From the NCBI GenBank assembly GCA_018609825.1, contig JAHEOA010000258.1, positions 1 to 24,933 of the forward strand: a stretch of DNA of 24,933 bases. The letters are read 5' to 3'. The stretch comes from Candidatus Bipolaricaulota bacterium (GTDB lineage Bacteria; Bipolaricaulota; Bipolaricaulia; RBG-16-55-9). Every line of letters begins with the position of its first letter. The stretch's first letter is position 1. The translations under genes and the position numbers were made by a program. Positions 1 to 6,649 of this stretch are shown here, piece by piece. The notes below the pieces were generated by a model. The model searched no databases. It was not told where the DNA came from and saw only the letters and a program-made list of their open reading frames with translations.

Positions 1-307
1 CCGCGTCCGTCTCACCCCCTTTCGGCACCTGGGCATCCAGCGCGTCCAGGTGGTCCAGCGCCGCGTTGAGGTCCGCGATCGCGGCGCGGTTCCGCGCTGG
101 CGGTGGACCAAGCAGCGCCGCGACGTCGGTGCCGAGCGCCCACGCCAGCCGGTCGGCGGTCGCCAAGGTCGGGTTGCGCCGGCCGCGCTCCAGGTCGCCG
201 ATGTAATTGCGGTGGACCTCCGACTTGGCCGCGAGCTCGATCTGCGTCAGGCCCAACGTCTCGCGCCGCGCGCGCAACCGCCGCCCGAACCGCTGCTGGA
301 TGCTCAT
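1..307 (-). CDS. Xre-family helix-turn-helix regulator, partial (3' end off window)
   Basis: The minus strand from ATG at 307 reads through to position 1 without a stop, so at least 102 residues are present and the C-terminus is cut by the window edge. Residues 3-60 form a Cro/C1-type HTH: MSIQQRFGRRLRARRE, then LGLTQIELAAKS, then VHRNYIGDLERGRRNPT, the typical helix 2-helix 3 layout with the ERGRRNP turn. The tail (about 75-102) is Ala/Asp/Leu rich and looks helical. It is probably a small transcriptional repressor; its target is unknown. If the molecule were circular, reading across the junction gives six more codons and a TAA, about 108 residues in all. That closure is an inference. The HTH assignment is firm. 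Confidence 0.85.
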   Translation of the reverse strand, partial: MSIQQRFGRRLRARRETLGLTQIELAAKSEVHRNYIGDLERGRRNPTLATADRLAWALGTDVAALLGPPPARNRAAIADLNAALDHLDALDAQVPKGGETDA

Positions 308-430
308 CCGCAGCGCTAAGCCTATACGTGACGCCTATGAGTGGGCGCACACGATGAGTGGGATTTCTGTTAAGCCCTTCTTCGAAGCTGGCCGAACCGG
401 GGCGAGACAATAGCCCGATTCACAGCCCTT

Positions 431-780
431 GTGGATGGAGTGGCTCCGGACGACGCAGTCAAGGCTTCCGCAATGGCAGCCGGGAAAACCCCCATCGACG
501 CCCAGATCGTCAACGAGACTGACAGCCTCGGTTGGAACGAATTGGCCATTCAGGGTGTGTCCCCCTATGACGTGACGGCTTCCATGGCGACCTGTTGGCT
601 GGAGACCGAGGCTCCAAGGGATGGCCACTGGGGTCGTACACCGTCTTCATGAACGGCGACGCCTTCGCCGGCGGCATGTTCCAGACGACCGAGGAGCGGG
701 ACGAGGTCCCACTGCACTGGATGGTCTACGTCGCCGTCGACGACTCGTTCAGAGCTATCTCGAGGCCATCGGTCGAGTAG
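431..780 (+). pseudogene. Broken VOC (glyoxalase/bleomycin-resistance fold) gene
   Basis: Two overlapping frames together resemble the junction and second half of a tandem-domain VOC protein. The first frame (431-652) contains VNETDSLGWNELA, matching the family's typical NEPGSLTWNEL start of the second domain. The second frame (595-780) contains YTVFMNGDAFAGGM and VPLHWMVYVAVDD, matching the strand with YTVF..GD..AGGM and the PPHWLVYFAVDD block. The reading frame must change near 610-640 to join them. The helix that should carry the AKAFY stretch is degraded, and the C-terminus stops soon after VAVDD. No start or ribosome site fits. I read this as a decayed gene, not a working enzyme. Confidence 0.6.
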
Positions 781-907
781 CTTGCTCAATCCCCACGACA
801 CGCACGCCTTGGTCCCCGTTTCTCCATCCGACTCCACTGTGAACGGCTGACTTGCCCCGCTTGCGGCGGAGTGGCTACGGTGAAGTGGGGAATGAGGAGG
901 CGCGTCA

Positions 908-1297
908 ATGCGGAACCTCTGGCAGTATCACGAGATCCAATCTGAGATCCGCACCCGGTTTCTCGCCGAGCTGCGACGTGAGCTCGAAGCGCTGCTCGTC
1001 AGCGGCCCGTGGGAGAACAGCCCTCAGCTCGCGCAGAGCTCGGCGGTCAACCTGTTGCTCGTCAGTTGGTATCCGAACGCCATCCGGGGCCGCGCCGTGC
1101 GCATCGCGCGCGAGATCGACACGAAGTATCAGACCGACACCAAGCTCTTTGCGTTGCCCCCGGACCGGTTGCTGGACGCCCGCTGGCACGAGGACGCCCC
1201 GGTGATGATCCTCCTGCACAAGGGAGTGCCCCTCTACGGCGAATCGGCCGTGATCGACTATCGCACCGAGCTGCGCCAAGCTCGGCAGCCGTCTTGA
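908..1297 (+). CDS. Small nucleotidyltransferase-like protein with degenerate active site
   Basis: This 129-residue protein has a good AGGAGG site 7 nt before ATG 908. Its C-terminal half looks like the minimal nucleotidyltransferase (MNT) fold: SSAVNLLLVSW sits where the family has SDxDLLV, and the end HKGVPLYGES matches the common EGVxLYG ending. The catalytic GSRARG loop and the paired aspartates are not visible; the matching place reads SGPWENSPQL. If the fold call is right, the protein is probably inactive as a transferase and may serve as a binding or antitoxin-like protein. No HEPN partner gene is adjacent. The family call rests on a few motifs; that it is a real gene is better supported than its fold. 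Confidence 0.45.
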   Translation: MRNLWQYHEIQSEIRTRFLAELRRELEALLVSGPWENSPQLAQSSAVNLLLVSWYPNAIRGRAVRIAREIDTKYQTDTKLFALPPDRLLDARWHEDAPVMILLHKGVPLYGESAVIDYRTELRQARQPS

Positions 1298-1863
1298 GGG
1301 AACGTTGCCAAGACGTTGTCAGCCTCACGGCTCGCCTCGCTCGAGGCCAAGACGGACAGGCGAAGTGACATGACAGGAGATCCACTTGGCCGAAGACGCT
1401 GGGCCCAGCTGGTGCCGCCTACCAAGGCGTTGCCGCGCTCCACCCGCTTAACCGCTGGAGCCCTGCCCTGGGGGTAGGAGTTCGGGTCTTCGGCCAAGTG
1501 ATCCCTGCTCCCCTCTCACCAAGTGAAGGAGCAAGCCCGTGTGACGTCCCCTATCCGAGCCAGCAGGAGAGCTCAGCGACAACCTCCAGGAGCGAGACGG
1601 GAACCGCCCACTTTCTTGCGCATCCGGTCGATGCGTTTCCCCCTTAGCCAGGACTCTGTCTGCGCCCTGGCCGCCGCACGGCTGTTGTCACAGGCATCGG
1701 CTCCTTCCGGTGACCCGGCTGCCCAGGTATCACCCTTGGGCTTGTGCCTTCCTGTGGTGCCATTGCGGCGTGATCGCCGTGCAGGCGACCTTCGCTCAGG
1801 GCCCATCAGGGCTATTATGCCCTCAGGCCACAGATCGGTGTCAACTGTGCTGGTCGTCGCCGG
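1298..1863. other. Non-coding stretch with a structured inverted repeat
   Basis: No convincing gene is seen in these 566 nt. It holds the long inverted repeat at 1383-1500 and a weaker hairpin at about 1507-1534 (TGCTCC pairing with GGAGCA). Near 1806-1830 there is a small AGGGC/GCCCT hairpin without a T-run, downstream of the minus-strand partition genes. The open frames here lack ribosome sites and recognisable domains. Confidence 0.5.
1383..1500. repeat. 118-nt element closed by a perfect 15-bp inverted repeat (structured RNA or miniature element)
   Basis: CACTTGGCCGAAGAC at 1383-1397 is the exact reverse complement of GTCTTCGGCCAAGTG at 1486-1500. Nested inside are CCTACC (1418-1423) with GGTAGG (1473-1478), and GCTCCA (1437-1442) with TGGAGC (1456-1461). 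The result is one long rod: closing stem, asymmetric internal opening, middle stem, apical hairpin. That layout recalls 6S RNA, but no sequence signature was checked. It could also be a miniature inverted-repeat element: a GATC lies at each outer edge but offset. No promoter was found with confidence, and strand is not assigned. Confidence 0.5.
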
Positions 1864-2277
1864 TCAATAATCATGGCCAGCGGTGCCGCTACCCTCCGAA
1901 CGGGACACCTCGAATCCCAGGTCTGCCAAGAGCTGGCTGTCGACGCCGTCCTCCTGGTACTCGCGCAGGGTCCGCTCCAGCGCGGCTTGGACGATCTCGG
2001 TCTTGGTCACCCCGGAGTGGGTCGCCCGCCGCAGGTTCAATCGGAGCTCTTCCAGGGCGAACGACAGCTCCAGCGGCAGGTTGAATGTTAGCTTCTTCAT
2101 CTCTCCCGAATAACGCCGATTGCCCGCCATGTTCGCAGACGTCAACGGCGTCTGTGGCGCCTCGTCGTCACGGCTCGACCGTGGCCCCAACGCCTCTGTC
2201 TCGTCCGCATCCTCGTCGGCTGGGAAAAAGATCTCGGAACCTTGCCCTTTAAGCGAGGGCCGTTGCCGACTGGACAT
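1864..2277 (-). CDS. Ribbon-helix-helix centromere-binding partner of ParA
   Basis: The 137-residue protein starts at 2277, inside the 3' end of parA (29-nt overlap), with AAGGAGG 9 nt upstream, so translation is probably coupled. Residues 1-58 are acidic and low in structure. From about 60 comes [19 protein letters not shown], a beta strand followed by a helix, and then [20 protein letters not shown], the second helix, as in MetJ/Arc ribbon-helix-helix proteins. The flexible N-terminus is usual in ParG/omega-like proteins and can stimulate the ParA ATPase. Its position directly after an HTH-less ParA, with iterated repeats upstream of the pair, argues that it binds those repeats and also represses the operon. 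The specific family is not named; the role is inferred from context and fold. Confidence 0.7.
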   Translation of the reverse strand: MSSRQRPSLKGQGSEIFFPADEDADETEALGPRSSRDDEAPQTPLTSANMAGNRRYSGEMKKLTFNLPLELSFALEELRLNLRRATHSGVTKTEIVQAALERTLREYQEDGVDSQLLADLGFEVSRSEGSGTAGHDY

Positions 2278-3049
2278 GAGCCAGAACCTCCTTCGTCAGT
2301 TCACGATAGCCCTGTGACCCCTCAGATTCAGGATCAAAAAGCATCAATGGGCGTCCATCCAATGTCGAATCGGGGAAGCGGATCGTCCGTTTGATCACGG
2401 TGTCGAACACGATCTCCGCCCCCAATACGTGCTCGAGCTCGTCGTTGACCTCTCGGGAGTGCAACGTCCGGGGATCGCTCATCGTGCGCAAGACGCGATA
2501 GATGAGTTCCGGATTCCGCTTGCGTCTCACTTTCTCAATGATCTGCATCAACTGCTTGAGCCCTCGCATGGCCAAATACTCCGATTGCACCGGCACGATC
2601 ACCAGATGGGCCGCGACAAGGGCGTTCATGGTCAGCAGCCCTAAGCTGGGCGGGCAATCGATGATGACGCCATCATGCTTCTGCCACACCTTGCTCAGAA
2701 CGTCGGAGAGCGTGCAATCCCATCCCAATTCGCCGAACAGCTCGGCCTCAGCCCCGGCGAGGTCAAGGTTCGCGGGGACAAAGTCGGTGCTGGGTATGGA
2801 ACACGCCATCATGACATCGCTCAGCAAGTCCATGTCCGGATGAATCAGGTTTTTGTAGATGGTGCGCTCAAAATTCTCCGGATCGTATCCGAGACTCGTC
2901 GTTAACCCCGCCTGAGGATCAAGGTCCACCAGCAGGGTTTGAAAGTCATGTTCACTGAAACCGGCCGCAAGGTTGGCGCAGGTCGTCGACTTGCCAACGC
3001 CGCCCTTCTGGTTGGCCACAGCAATGATCCAGGGCGTGCGTTCAGCCAT
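2249..3049 (-). CDS. parA: ParA-type partition ATPase (type Ib)
   Basis: From ATG 3049 (AGGAGG just upstream; the longer frame to 3217 runs into the repeat array) the product has 266 residues. It has the deviant Walker [11 protein letters not shown] at 13-22, [10 protein letters not shown] as A', and [10 protein letters not shown] as Walker B. No N-terminal DNA-binding HTH is present, which marks the small type Ib class. ParA uses ATP-dependent non-specific DNA binding to move plasmid copies apart, loaded by a centromere-binding partner; that partner is the overlapping downstream ribbon-helix-helix gene. Chromosomal Soj-like proteins are similar, but the partner here is not a ParB with a KorB/ParB fold. 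A secondary-replicon partition role is therefore most likely. Confidence 0.92.
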   Translation of the reverse strand: MAERTPWIIAVANQKGGVGKSTTCANLAAGFSEHDFQTLLVDLDPQAGLTTSLGYDPENFERTIYKNLIHPDMDLLSDVMMACSIPSTDFVPANLDLAGAEAELFGELGWDCTLSDVLSKVWQKHDGVIIDCPPSLGLLTMNALVAAHLVIVPVQSEYLAMRGLKQLMQIIEKVRRKRNPELIYRVLRTMSDPRTLHSREVNDELEHVLGAEIVFDTVIKRTIRFPDSTLDGRPLMLFDPESEGSQGYRELTKEVLAHVQSATALA

Positions 3050-3061
3050 ACATCCTCCTTT

Positions 3062-3550
3062 ATGGTGATACAGCTCTACGGGCTTCCAGCGATACAGCTT
3101 GCCGGATTGCCGACTCGCCAGCATAACAGCCCGCTGTCGAAACGCATAGCCGGCGATCCAGCGATCCTGCAGGCCAGCTATACGTCGGCAGGGTAAACCG
3201 GCCATCCGGGCACGCAACAGCCGAGCTGGGGTGGATCAACGGGACGTCCATAAGGACAGTCGGAGGCCGTTTTCCCCTCCGCAACGGCCATCCGCGTCGC
3301 GAACCGGTGATACAGATCCCCAGTGAGCCATGAACACAGCGATCCAGCCAATCAGGCACCCGTCGGGCCAGGGGACCAGCAACCCAGCTCCCCGGTCAAG
3401 CGGGGACCCAGCGTGACGGTTGTACGGCTTGTCGGGCATCCGGTTAGCTGTATACCCGGGTAGCTGCCCCCACAGCTCGATGGCTACCCTGTCAGTCGGT
3501 GAGCCGGCCAGCTGGAGGCACAGCTCGCTGGCCGTACGGCGATACCGGGA
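3062..3550. repeat. Iterated centromere-like (parS) repeats upstream of parA
   Basis: Degenerate short units recur through this gene-free stretch: GATACAGC at 3067 and 3091, GATCCAGC at 3155 and 3341, GATCCTGC at 3163, CAGCTATACG at 3175, GATACAG at 3308, AGCTGTATACC near 3446, and GGCGATACCGG just before 3550. The common core is AGCGATMCAGC, in both orientations. Related units of the form GGCCATCCG occur at 3200 and 3286. The array lies between divergent parA and the DUF488 gene and ends at that gene's ribosome site. In type Ib partition loci, such arrays upstream of parA are both centromere and operator. The binding role is inferred; the repetition is visible. Confidence 0.65.
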
Positions 3551-3558
3551 GGAGACTG

Positions 3559-3993
3559 ATGCGCGAGACCTACTTCCATCAACTGTCGTCATTCCCGATC
3601 AACGAGATCGTGCCCGTCGACGTCACCAACAACCCGCCGTGGTGGATCAAGCGAGAACACAAGGAACGGCTGATCCGTCGATCCGAGCTCGCCCCCAGCC
3701 GCGAGCTGCTGGACGCGTTCCTCGCCCAGCGGACGGCGCTCAAGGAGGAGGGCCACCCGGATCGGGAAGCCCATAATCGGGCCTTTGAGGCCGTCAATTA
3801 CCCGGCCCGCTTCAACGCCCAGATCGAGGGCGACCGGACCGCCATGGCACGCCTCGAAGAACTCGTCCAAGAGGACAGACCTCAAGAGGTCGTGCTCGTC
3901 TGTTACTGCGGACCGGGCAAGGCGTGTCATCGCCATCTGCTGTTGGACCTGGCCGCCCGGCACTTCGGGGCCATCGTCGATCCGTCGCCGTAA
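3559..3993 (+). CDS. DUF488-family protein
   Basis: The 144-residue protein starts at ATG 3559 with GGAGG 6 nt upstream. Features of DUF488 are the IVPVDVTNNPPWW segment near the N-terminus, where relatives carry a short strand with an Arg/Asp, and the C-terminal VVLVCYCGPGKACHRHLLLDL. The latter is the conserved C(Y)C..G..CHRH core that probably makes a metal or nucleic-acid site. The biochemical function of the family is not settled. It is transcribed away from the partition repeats and converges on the glutaredoxin-like gene, with 22 nt between stops. A second DUF488 protein lies at 9257-9724; the two share the CHRH core but little else by eye. The family call is strong, the function unknown. 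Confidence 0.75.
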   Translation: MRETYFHQLSSFPINEIVPVDVTNNPPWWIKREHKERLIRRSELAPSRELLDAFLAQRTALKEEGHPDREAHNRAFEAVNYPARFNAQIEGDRTAMARLEELVQEDRPQEVVLVCYCGPGKACHRHLLLDLAARHFGAIVDPSP

Positions 3994-4015
3994 GCGCGTC
4001 GGCCATGGGCCGCCG

Positions 4016-4273
4016 CTAGGCCTGACTGACGGCGAGCAACCCCTTGGTCTGCAGCAGCGACTCGATCTGCCGGCGGTCGGCCCCGACGACCGTCATGCCG
4101 TCGATCTCCACGACGGGGACCGCCGTCTGGTGGGTCTTGTCGACCAGCTCCTGCATCACCGTGACGTCAGACGTAATGTCGCGGTCCTCGTAGGAAATTC
4201 CGTTCTGCTCCAGGATCTCACGGACAGTGCGGCAATGGGTGCACGTCGGGCTCGTGTAGAGAATGGCCTGCAT
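4016..4273 (-). CDS. Glutaredoxin-like thiol-disulfide oxidoreductase
   Basis: The 85-residue product starts at ATG 4273 (MQAILYTSPTCTHC). The redox site CTHC is at residues 11-14. TAVPVVEIDG supplies the cis-proline that lines the thiol site, followed by a VGADRRQIESLL helix, so the whole short glutaredoxin/NrdH-type fold is present. It would reduce disulfides, perhaps for a reductase or a stress protein. A start upstream is possible, but the encoded extension is low-complexity and AGGAG lies 13 nt before ATG 4273. A palindrome CACGT-ATTTA-ACGTG (4378-4392) sits about 105 nt upstream. The gene is downstream of recA on the same strand, but a 260-nt gap with a likely terminator suggests separate transcription. 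Confidence 0.85.
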   Translation of the reverse strand: MQAILYTSPTCTHCRTVREILEQNGISYEDRDITSDVTVMQELVDKTHQTAVPVVEIDGMTVVGADRRQIESLLQTKGLLAVSQA

Positions 4274-4377
4274 CGTTGGCGTCACGCTCCTGTTGAGGGT
4301 CGATCGCGGATGGGCCGGCCGGAGCGAGGCCGACGCTCGGACGGCTCGCCGGAGCTCGGGTCCCTCCACCGGTCGTC

Positions 4378-4392
4378 CACGTATTTAACGTG
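4378..4392. promoter_or_regulatory. Palindrome upstream of the glutaredoxin gene, possible operator
   Basis: CACGTATTTAACGTG has 5-bp arms around ATTTA. On the minus strand it reads TAAATACGTGG, close to TAAGTACGTGG in the lexA promoter (about 6331-6342). A shared regulator is possible, but only two sites support it. Confidence 0.3.
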
Positions 4393-4474
4393 ACAGAGGC
4401 GAGCGTTTCCAACGGCCATCCGCGTCTTGCGTGCCATGCACACCGTATTGACGACCACACTGGAGTGAGAGGGG

Positions 4475-4505
4475 GGAGGGAAGAGGCGCCGGACCTCTCC
4501 CCTCC
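4475..4505 (-). terminator. Likely transcription terminator after recA
   Basis: GGAGGGAAGAGG (4475-4486) pairs with CCTCTCCCCTCC (4494-4505), apart from one bulged position, around a 7-nt loop. It starts about 30 nt past the recA stop codon on the minus strand. No clear T-run follows, so termination may be partial or Rho-assisted. Confidence 0.45.
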
Positions 4506-4536
4506 GTTTGGGATGCTTGGGCCGTGCCCAAGGGGA

Positions 4537-5655
4537 TTACTGCGCGGCACCCACGCTCGTCGCGGCGTCCTCACCGGAGGCCCCGCCCTCCTGGTCGTCG
4601 CCGCCCTCCTCATCGTCGTCGAGGCCATGGTGGCCGTTGTGAGGCGGGCGTGTGGCCGCCAGCCCCGCCTGTTCCTTGATCTCGTTCTCCAGTCCATCGG
4701 CCAATTCCGGGTTGCCCTCGAGGTAGGCCGTCGCGTTGGTCAATCCCTGGCCGAGGCGCGTCTCGCCGTACGAATACCAAGCGCCCTTCTTCGCCACGAG
4801 CCCGTAGCGCTCGCCGAGCCGGACGAGCTCGCGCCCGCGCGGAATCCCTTTGCCGTAGATGATGTCGGTCTCCGCCTCGCGGAACGGCGGCGCCAGCTTG
4901 TTCTTGACGACCCTGATGCGCGTCTCGTTGCCGATTTTCTGCTTATCCCCGTCGGCGGCCTCCTCGATGCTGCCGACCCGCCGGATGTCGAGTCGGACCG
5001 AGGCGTAGAACTTGAGCGCCATGCCGCCGGAGGTCGTCTGCGAGGGGCCCCACGGCCCGCCGGCGTTGATGTTGGACCGCACCTGATTGATGAAGACGAC
5101 CGTCGTCTGGGATTGGCCGACGGCACTGGTCAGCTTGCGCATCGCCTGGCTCATGAGCCGCGCCTGCAAGCCGACCTGCTGTTCGCCCATGGCCCCGGTG
5201 ATCTCGGCCTCAGGCACCAGCGCGGCGACCGAGTCGACGACGACGAGATCGAGGCTGCCGCTGCGCACCAACTGCTCGGTGATCTCTAAGGCCTGTTCCC
5301 CCGAATTGGGCTGGCTGACGAGCACCTGATCCAGGTCAATGCCGATCGCCTCGGCGTAAGTCGGATCAAGCGCGTGTTCGGCGTCGATGAAGCCGGCCGT
5401 GCCCTTCTGCTTCTGGGCCTCGGCAATGAAGTGCAGGGCCAGCGTCGTCTTGCCGGACGACTCGGGCCCATAGACCTCGACGACGCGGCCGCGCGGAATG
5501 CCGCCGATCCCGAGCGCCACGTCGAGCGATAGAGACCCCGACGGGATGACGGGGATATTCTGGCGCCCGGACTCGCCCAACCACATGATGGCGCCTTCAC
5601 CGTATTGCTTGCGAATCTGCGTCAATACCGTGTCAAGCACGTCTTGCTTTCCCAT
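4537..5655 (-). CDS. recA: RecA recombinase
   Basis: The 372-residue protein starts at 5655 with AGGAG 8 nt upstream and follows lexA by 11 nt, so the two are co-transcribed. Walker A GPESSGKT is at 63-70, the catalytic region near FIDAEHALD at 89-97, Walker [13 protein letters not shown] around 135-146, and the MAW-like VRLDIRR near 220. RecA forms ATP-dependent filaments on single-stranded DNA, drives strand exchange and triggers LexA self-cleavage. The L2 DNA-binding loop (about 193-211) is unusual: the common IGVMFGNPETTxGG stretch is replaced by [16 protein letters not shown], two residues longer. The C-terminal 40 residues are acidic, as is usual. Identity is certain; whether it is the host's only RecA is unknown. 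Confidence 0.97.
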   Translation of the reverse strand: MGKQDVLDTVLTQIRKQYGEGAIMWLGESGRQNIPVIPSGSLSLDVALGIGGIPRGRVVEVYGPESSGKTTLALHFIAEAQKQKGTAGFIDAEHALDPTYAEAIGIDLDQVLVSQPNSGEQALEITEQLVRSGSLDLVVVDSVAALVPEAEITGAMGEQQVGLQARLMSQAMRKLTSAVGQSQTTVVFINQVRSNINAGGPWGPSQTTSGGMALKFYASVRLDIRRVGSIEEAADGDKQKIGNETRIRVVKNKLAPPFREAETDIIYGKGIPRGRELVRLGERYGLVAKKGAWYSYGETRLGQGLTNATAYLEGNPELADGLENEIKEQAGLAATRPPHNGHHGLDDDEEGGDDQEGGASGEDAATSVGAAQ

Positions 5656-5666
5656 CGGTGTCTCCT

Positions 5667-6329
5667 TTATCGCTCGTGGAACAGTCGGCGGGTGTGCGAC
5701 GCGCCGAACCGGCGCACCACGCCGAGGGCCACGCCGACGATGCGCACGTCATCGGCCACGATCGGTTGGTAGTTCGGGTTGGCCGGCTCCAGCACGACCT
5801 GATCGCCCCGACGGTTGAAGCGCTTCACCGTCCCTTCCGGCTCGCCGTTGTCGACAATGGCCGCGACGATCTGGCCGCTATCCGCCGTCGGCTGGGGGCG
5901 CAAAACGACGAGGTCTCCCTCGAGAATGCCGGCCTCAACCATGCTGTCGCCCTCCACGCGCAACGCGAAGAGCTCGTCGTCGTTCGGAAACAGATCCTGC
6001 AGGTCGAGGACCTCTTCGATGTTCGCCTCCGCCAGAATCGGCGACCCGGCGGCCACGCGCCCGACCACCGGAATGCCCATCCGCTGCCAGAACACCTTGC
6101 GCACGTTCTCCCAGATGAGCTCAACGCCGCGGGCCAAGCGCTCCCGCCGGCGGATGTAGCCCTTCTTCTCCAACGCCTCCAGATACCGTTGGACCGAGCC
6201 GGGCGAGGCGTAGCCGAAGTGGTCAGCCATCTCCTGAATCGTCGGCGCCGTTCCCTGTTCCTCGCGATAGTCGAGAATGAATTCCAAGAACCGCACCTGC
6301 TTTTCCGTCAGCGAACTCGGCATGGGCAT
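5667..6329 (-). CDS. lexA: LexA SOS repressor (S24 peptidase)
   Basis: Starting at ATG 6329 gives 220 residues; ATG 6323 (MPSSL) is a second candidate. The N-terminal winged helix runs about 5-65 ([15 protein letters not shown], then [32 protein letters not shown]). The self-cleavage bond is Ala94-Gly95 in GRVAAGSP, the catalytic serine S129 in GDSM and the lysine K169 in VKRF, with typical spacing. LexA represses repair genes until RecA filaments promote its cleavage. The gene heads a lexA-recA operon, an efficient self-regulating arrangement. The start follows a strong promoter so closely that the mRNA may be nearly leaderless. Its operator in this organism cannot be fixed from the window alone. 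Confidence 0.96.
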   Translation of the reverse strand: MPMPSSLTEKQVRFLEFILDYREEQGTAPTIQEMADHFGYASPGSVQRYLEALEKKGYIRRRERLARGVELIWENVRKVFWQRMGIPVVGRVAAGSPILAEANIEEVLDLQDLFPNDDELFALRVEGDSMVEAGILEGDLVVLRPQPTADSGQIVAAIVDNGEPEGTVKRFNRRGDQVVLEPANPNYQPIVADDVRIVGVALGVVRRFGASHTRRLFHER

Positions 6330-6649
6330 CACCACGTACTTATATATGCCATACATCTTTATCCTTGTCAAGGCCCCGGAGGCCATCGACCAAGCCCCCG
6401 CAACAAGGCCCCCGCTTTGGGGCAAGGGCCCACGGTCACATCGGGTGGGAGGGATAGCTAGGACGTGCGTCGCCGTTGATCATACCCCATCTTTGCGCAA
6501 TCTTTGCGCGCCGGCCTGCGTCTTTGAGCACCGTCAGGCAGTCTGGCGGAAGGCGGCCATTCGGCCCGGCCTGAGCGTGCTCTGCGTGTTATCTTGTCGG
6601 AGACCTCTCCCCATCTCGTCGATTGAAGGGCAAGACGGGGGGCGTCACG
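6330..6649. other. Gene-free region between the FAN1 gene and lexA, with direct repeats
   Basis: Besides the lexA promoter it holds two exact copies of ATCTTTGCGC (6489-6498 and 6500-6509, 11-bp period), with a weaker third copy near 6520. GC-rich hairpin sequence around 6396-6430 may end transcription from the FAN1 gene. No gene was seen. Confidence 0.5.
6341..6371 (-). promoter_or_regulatory. Promoter of the lexA-recA operon
   Basis: On the minus strand TTGACA (6366-6371) is followed after 17 nt by CATATA (6343-6348), or after 19 nt by TATATA (6341-6346). Transcription would begin only about 5-7 nt before ATG 6329. The A/T-rich stretch stands out against the GC-rich surroundings and is the likely site for LexA autoregulation. 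Confidence 0.65.

Noticed and set aside
3062..3550. CRISPR array
   Set aside because: The repeated units are about 8-11 bp, degenerate and in both orientations, with no constant spacers and no cas genes; they fit centromere iterons.
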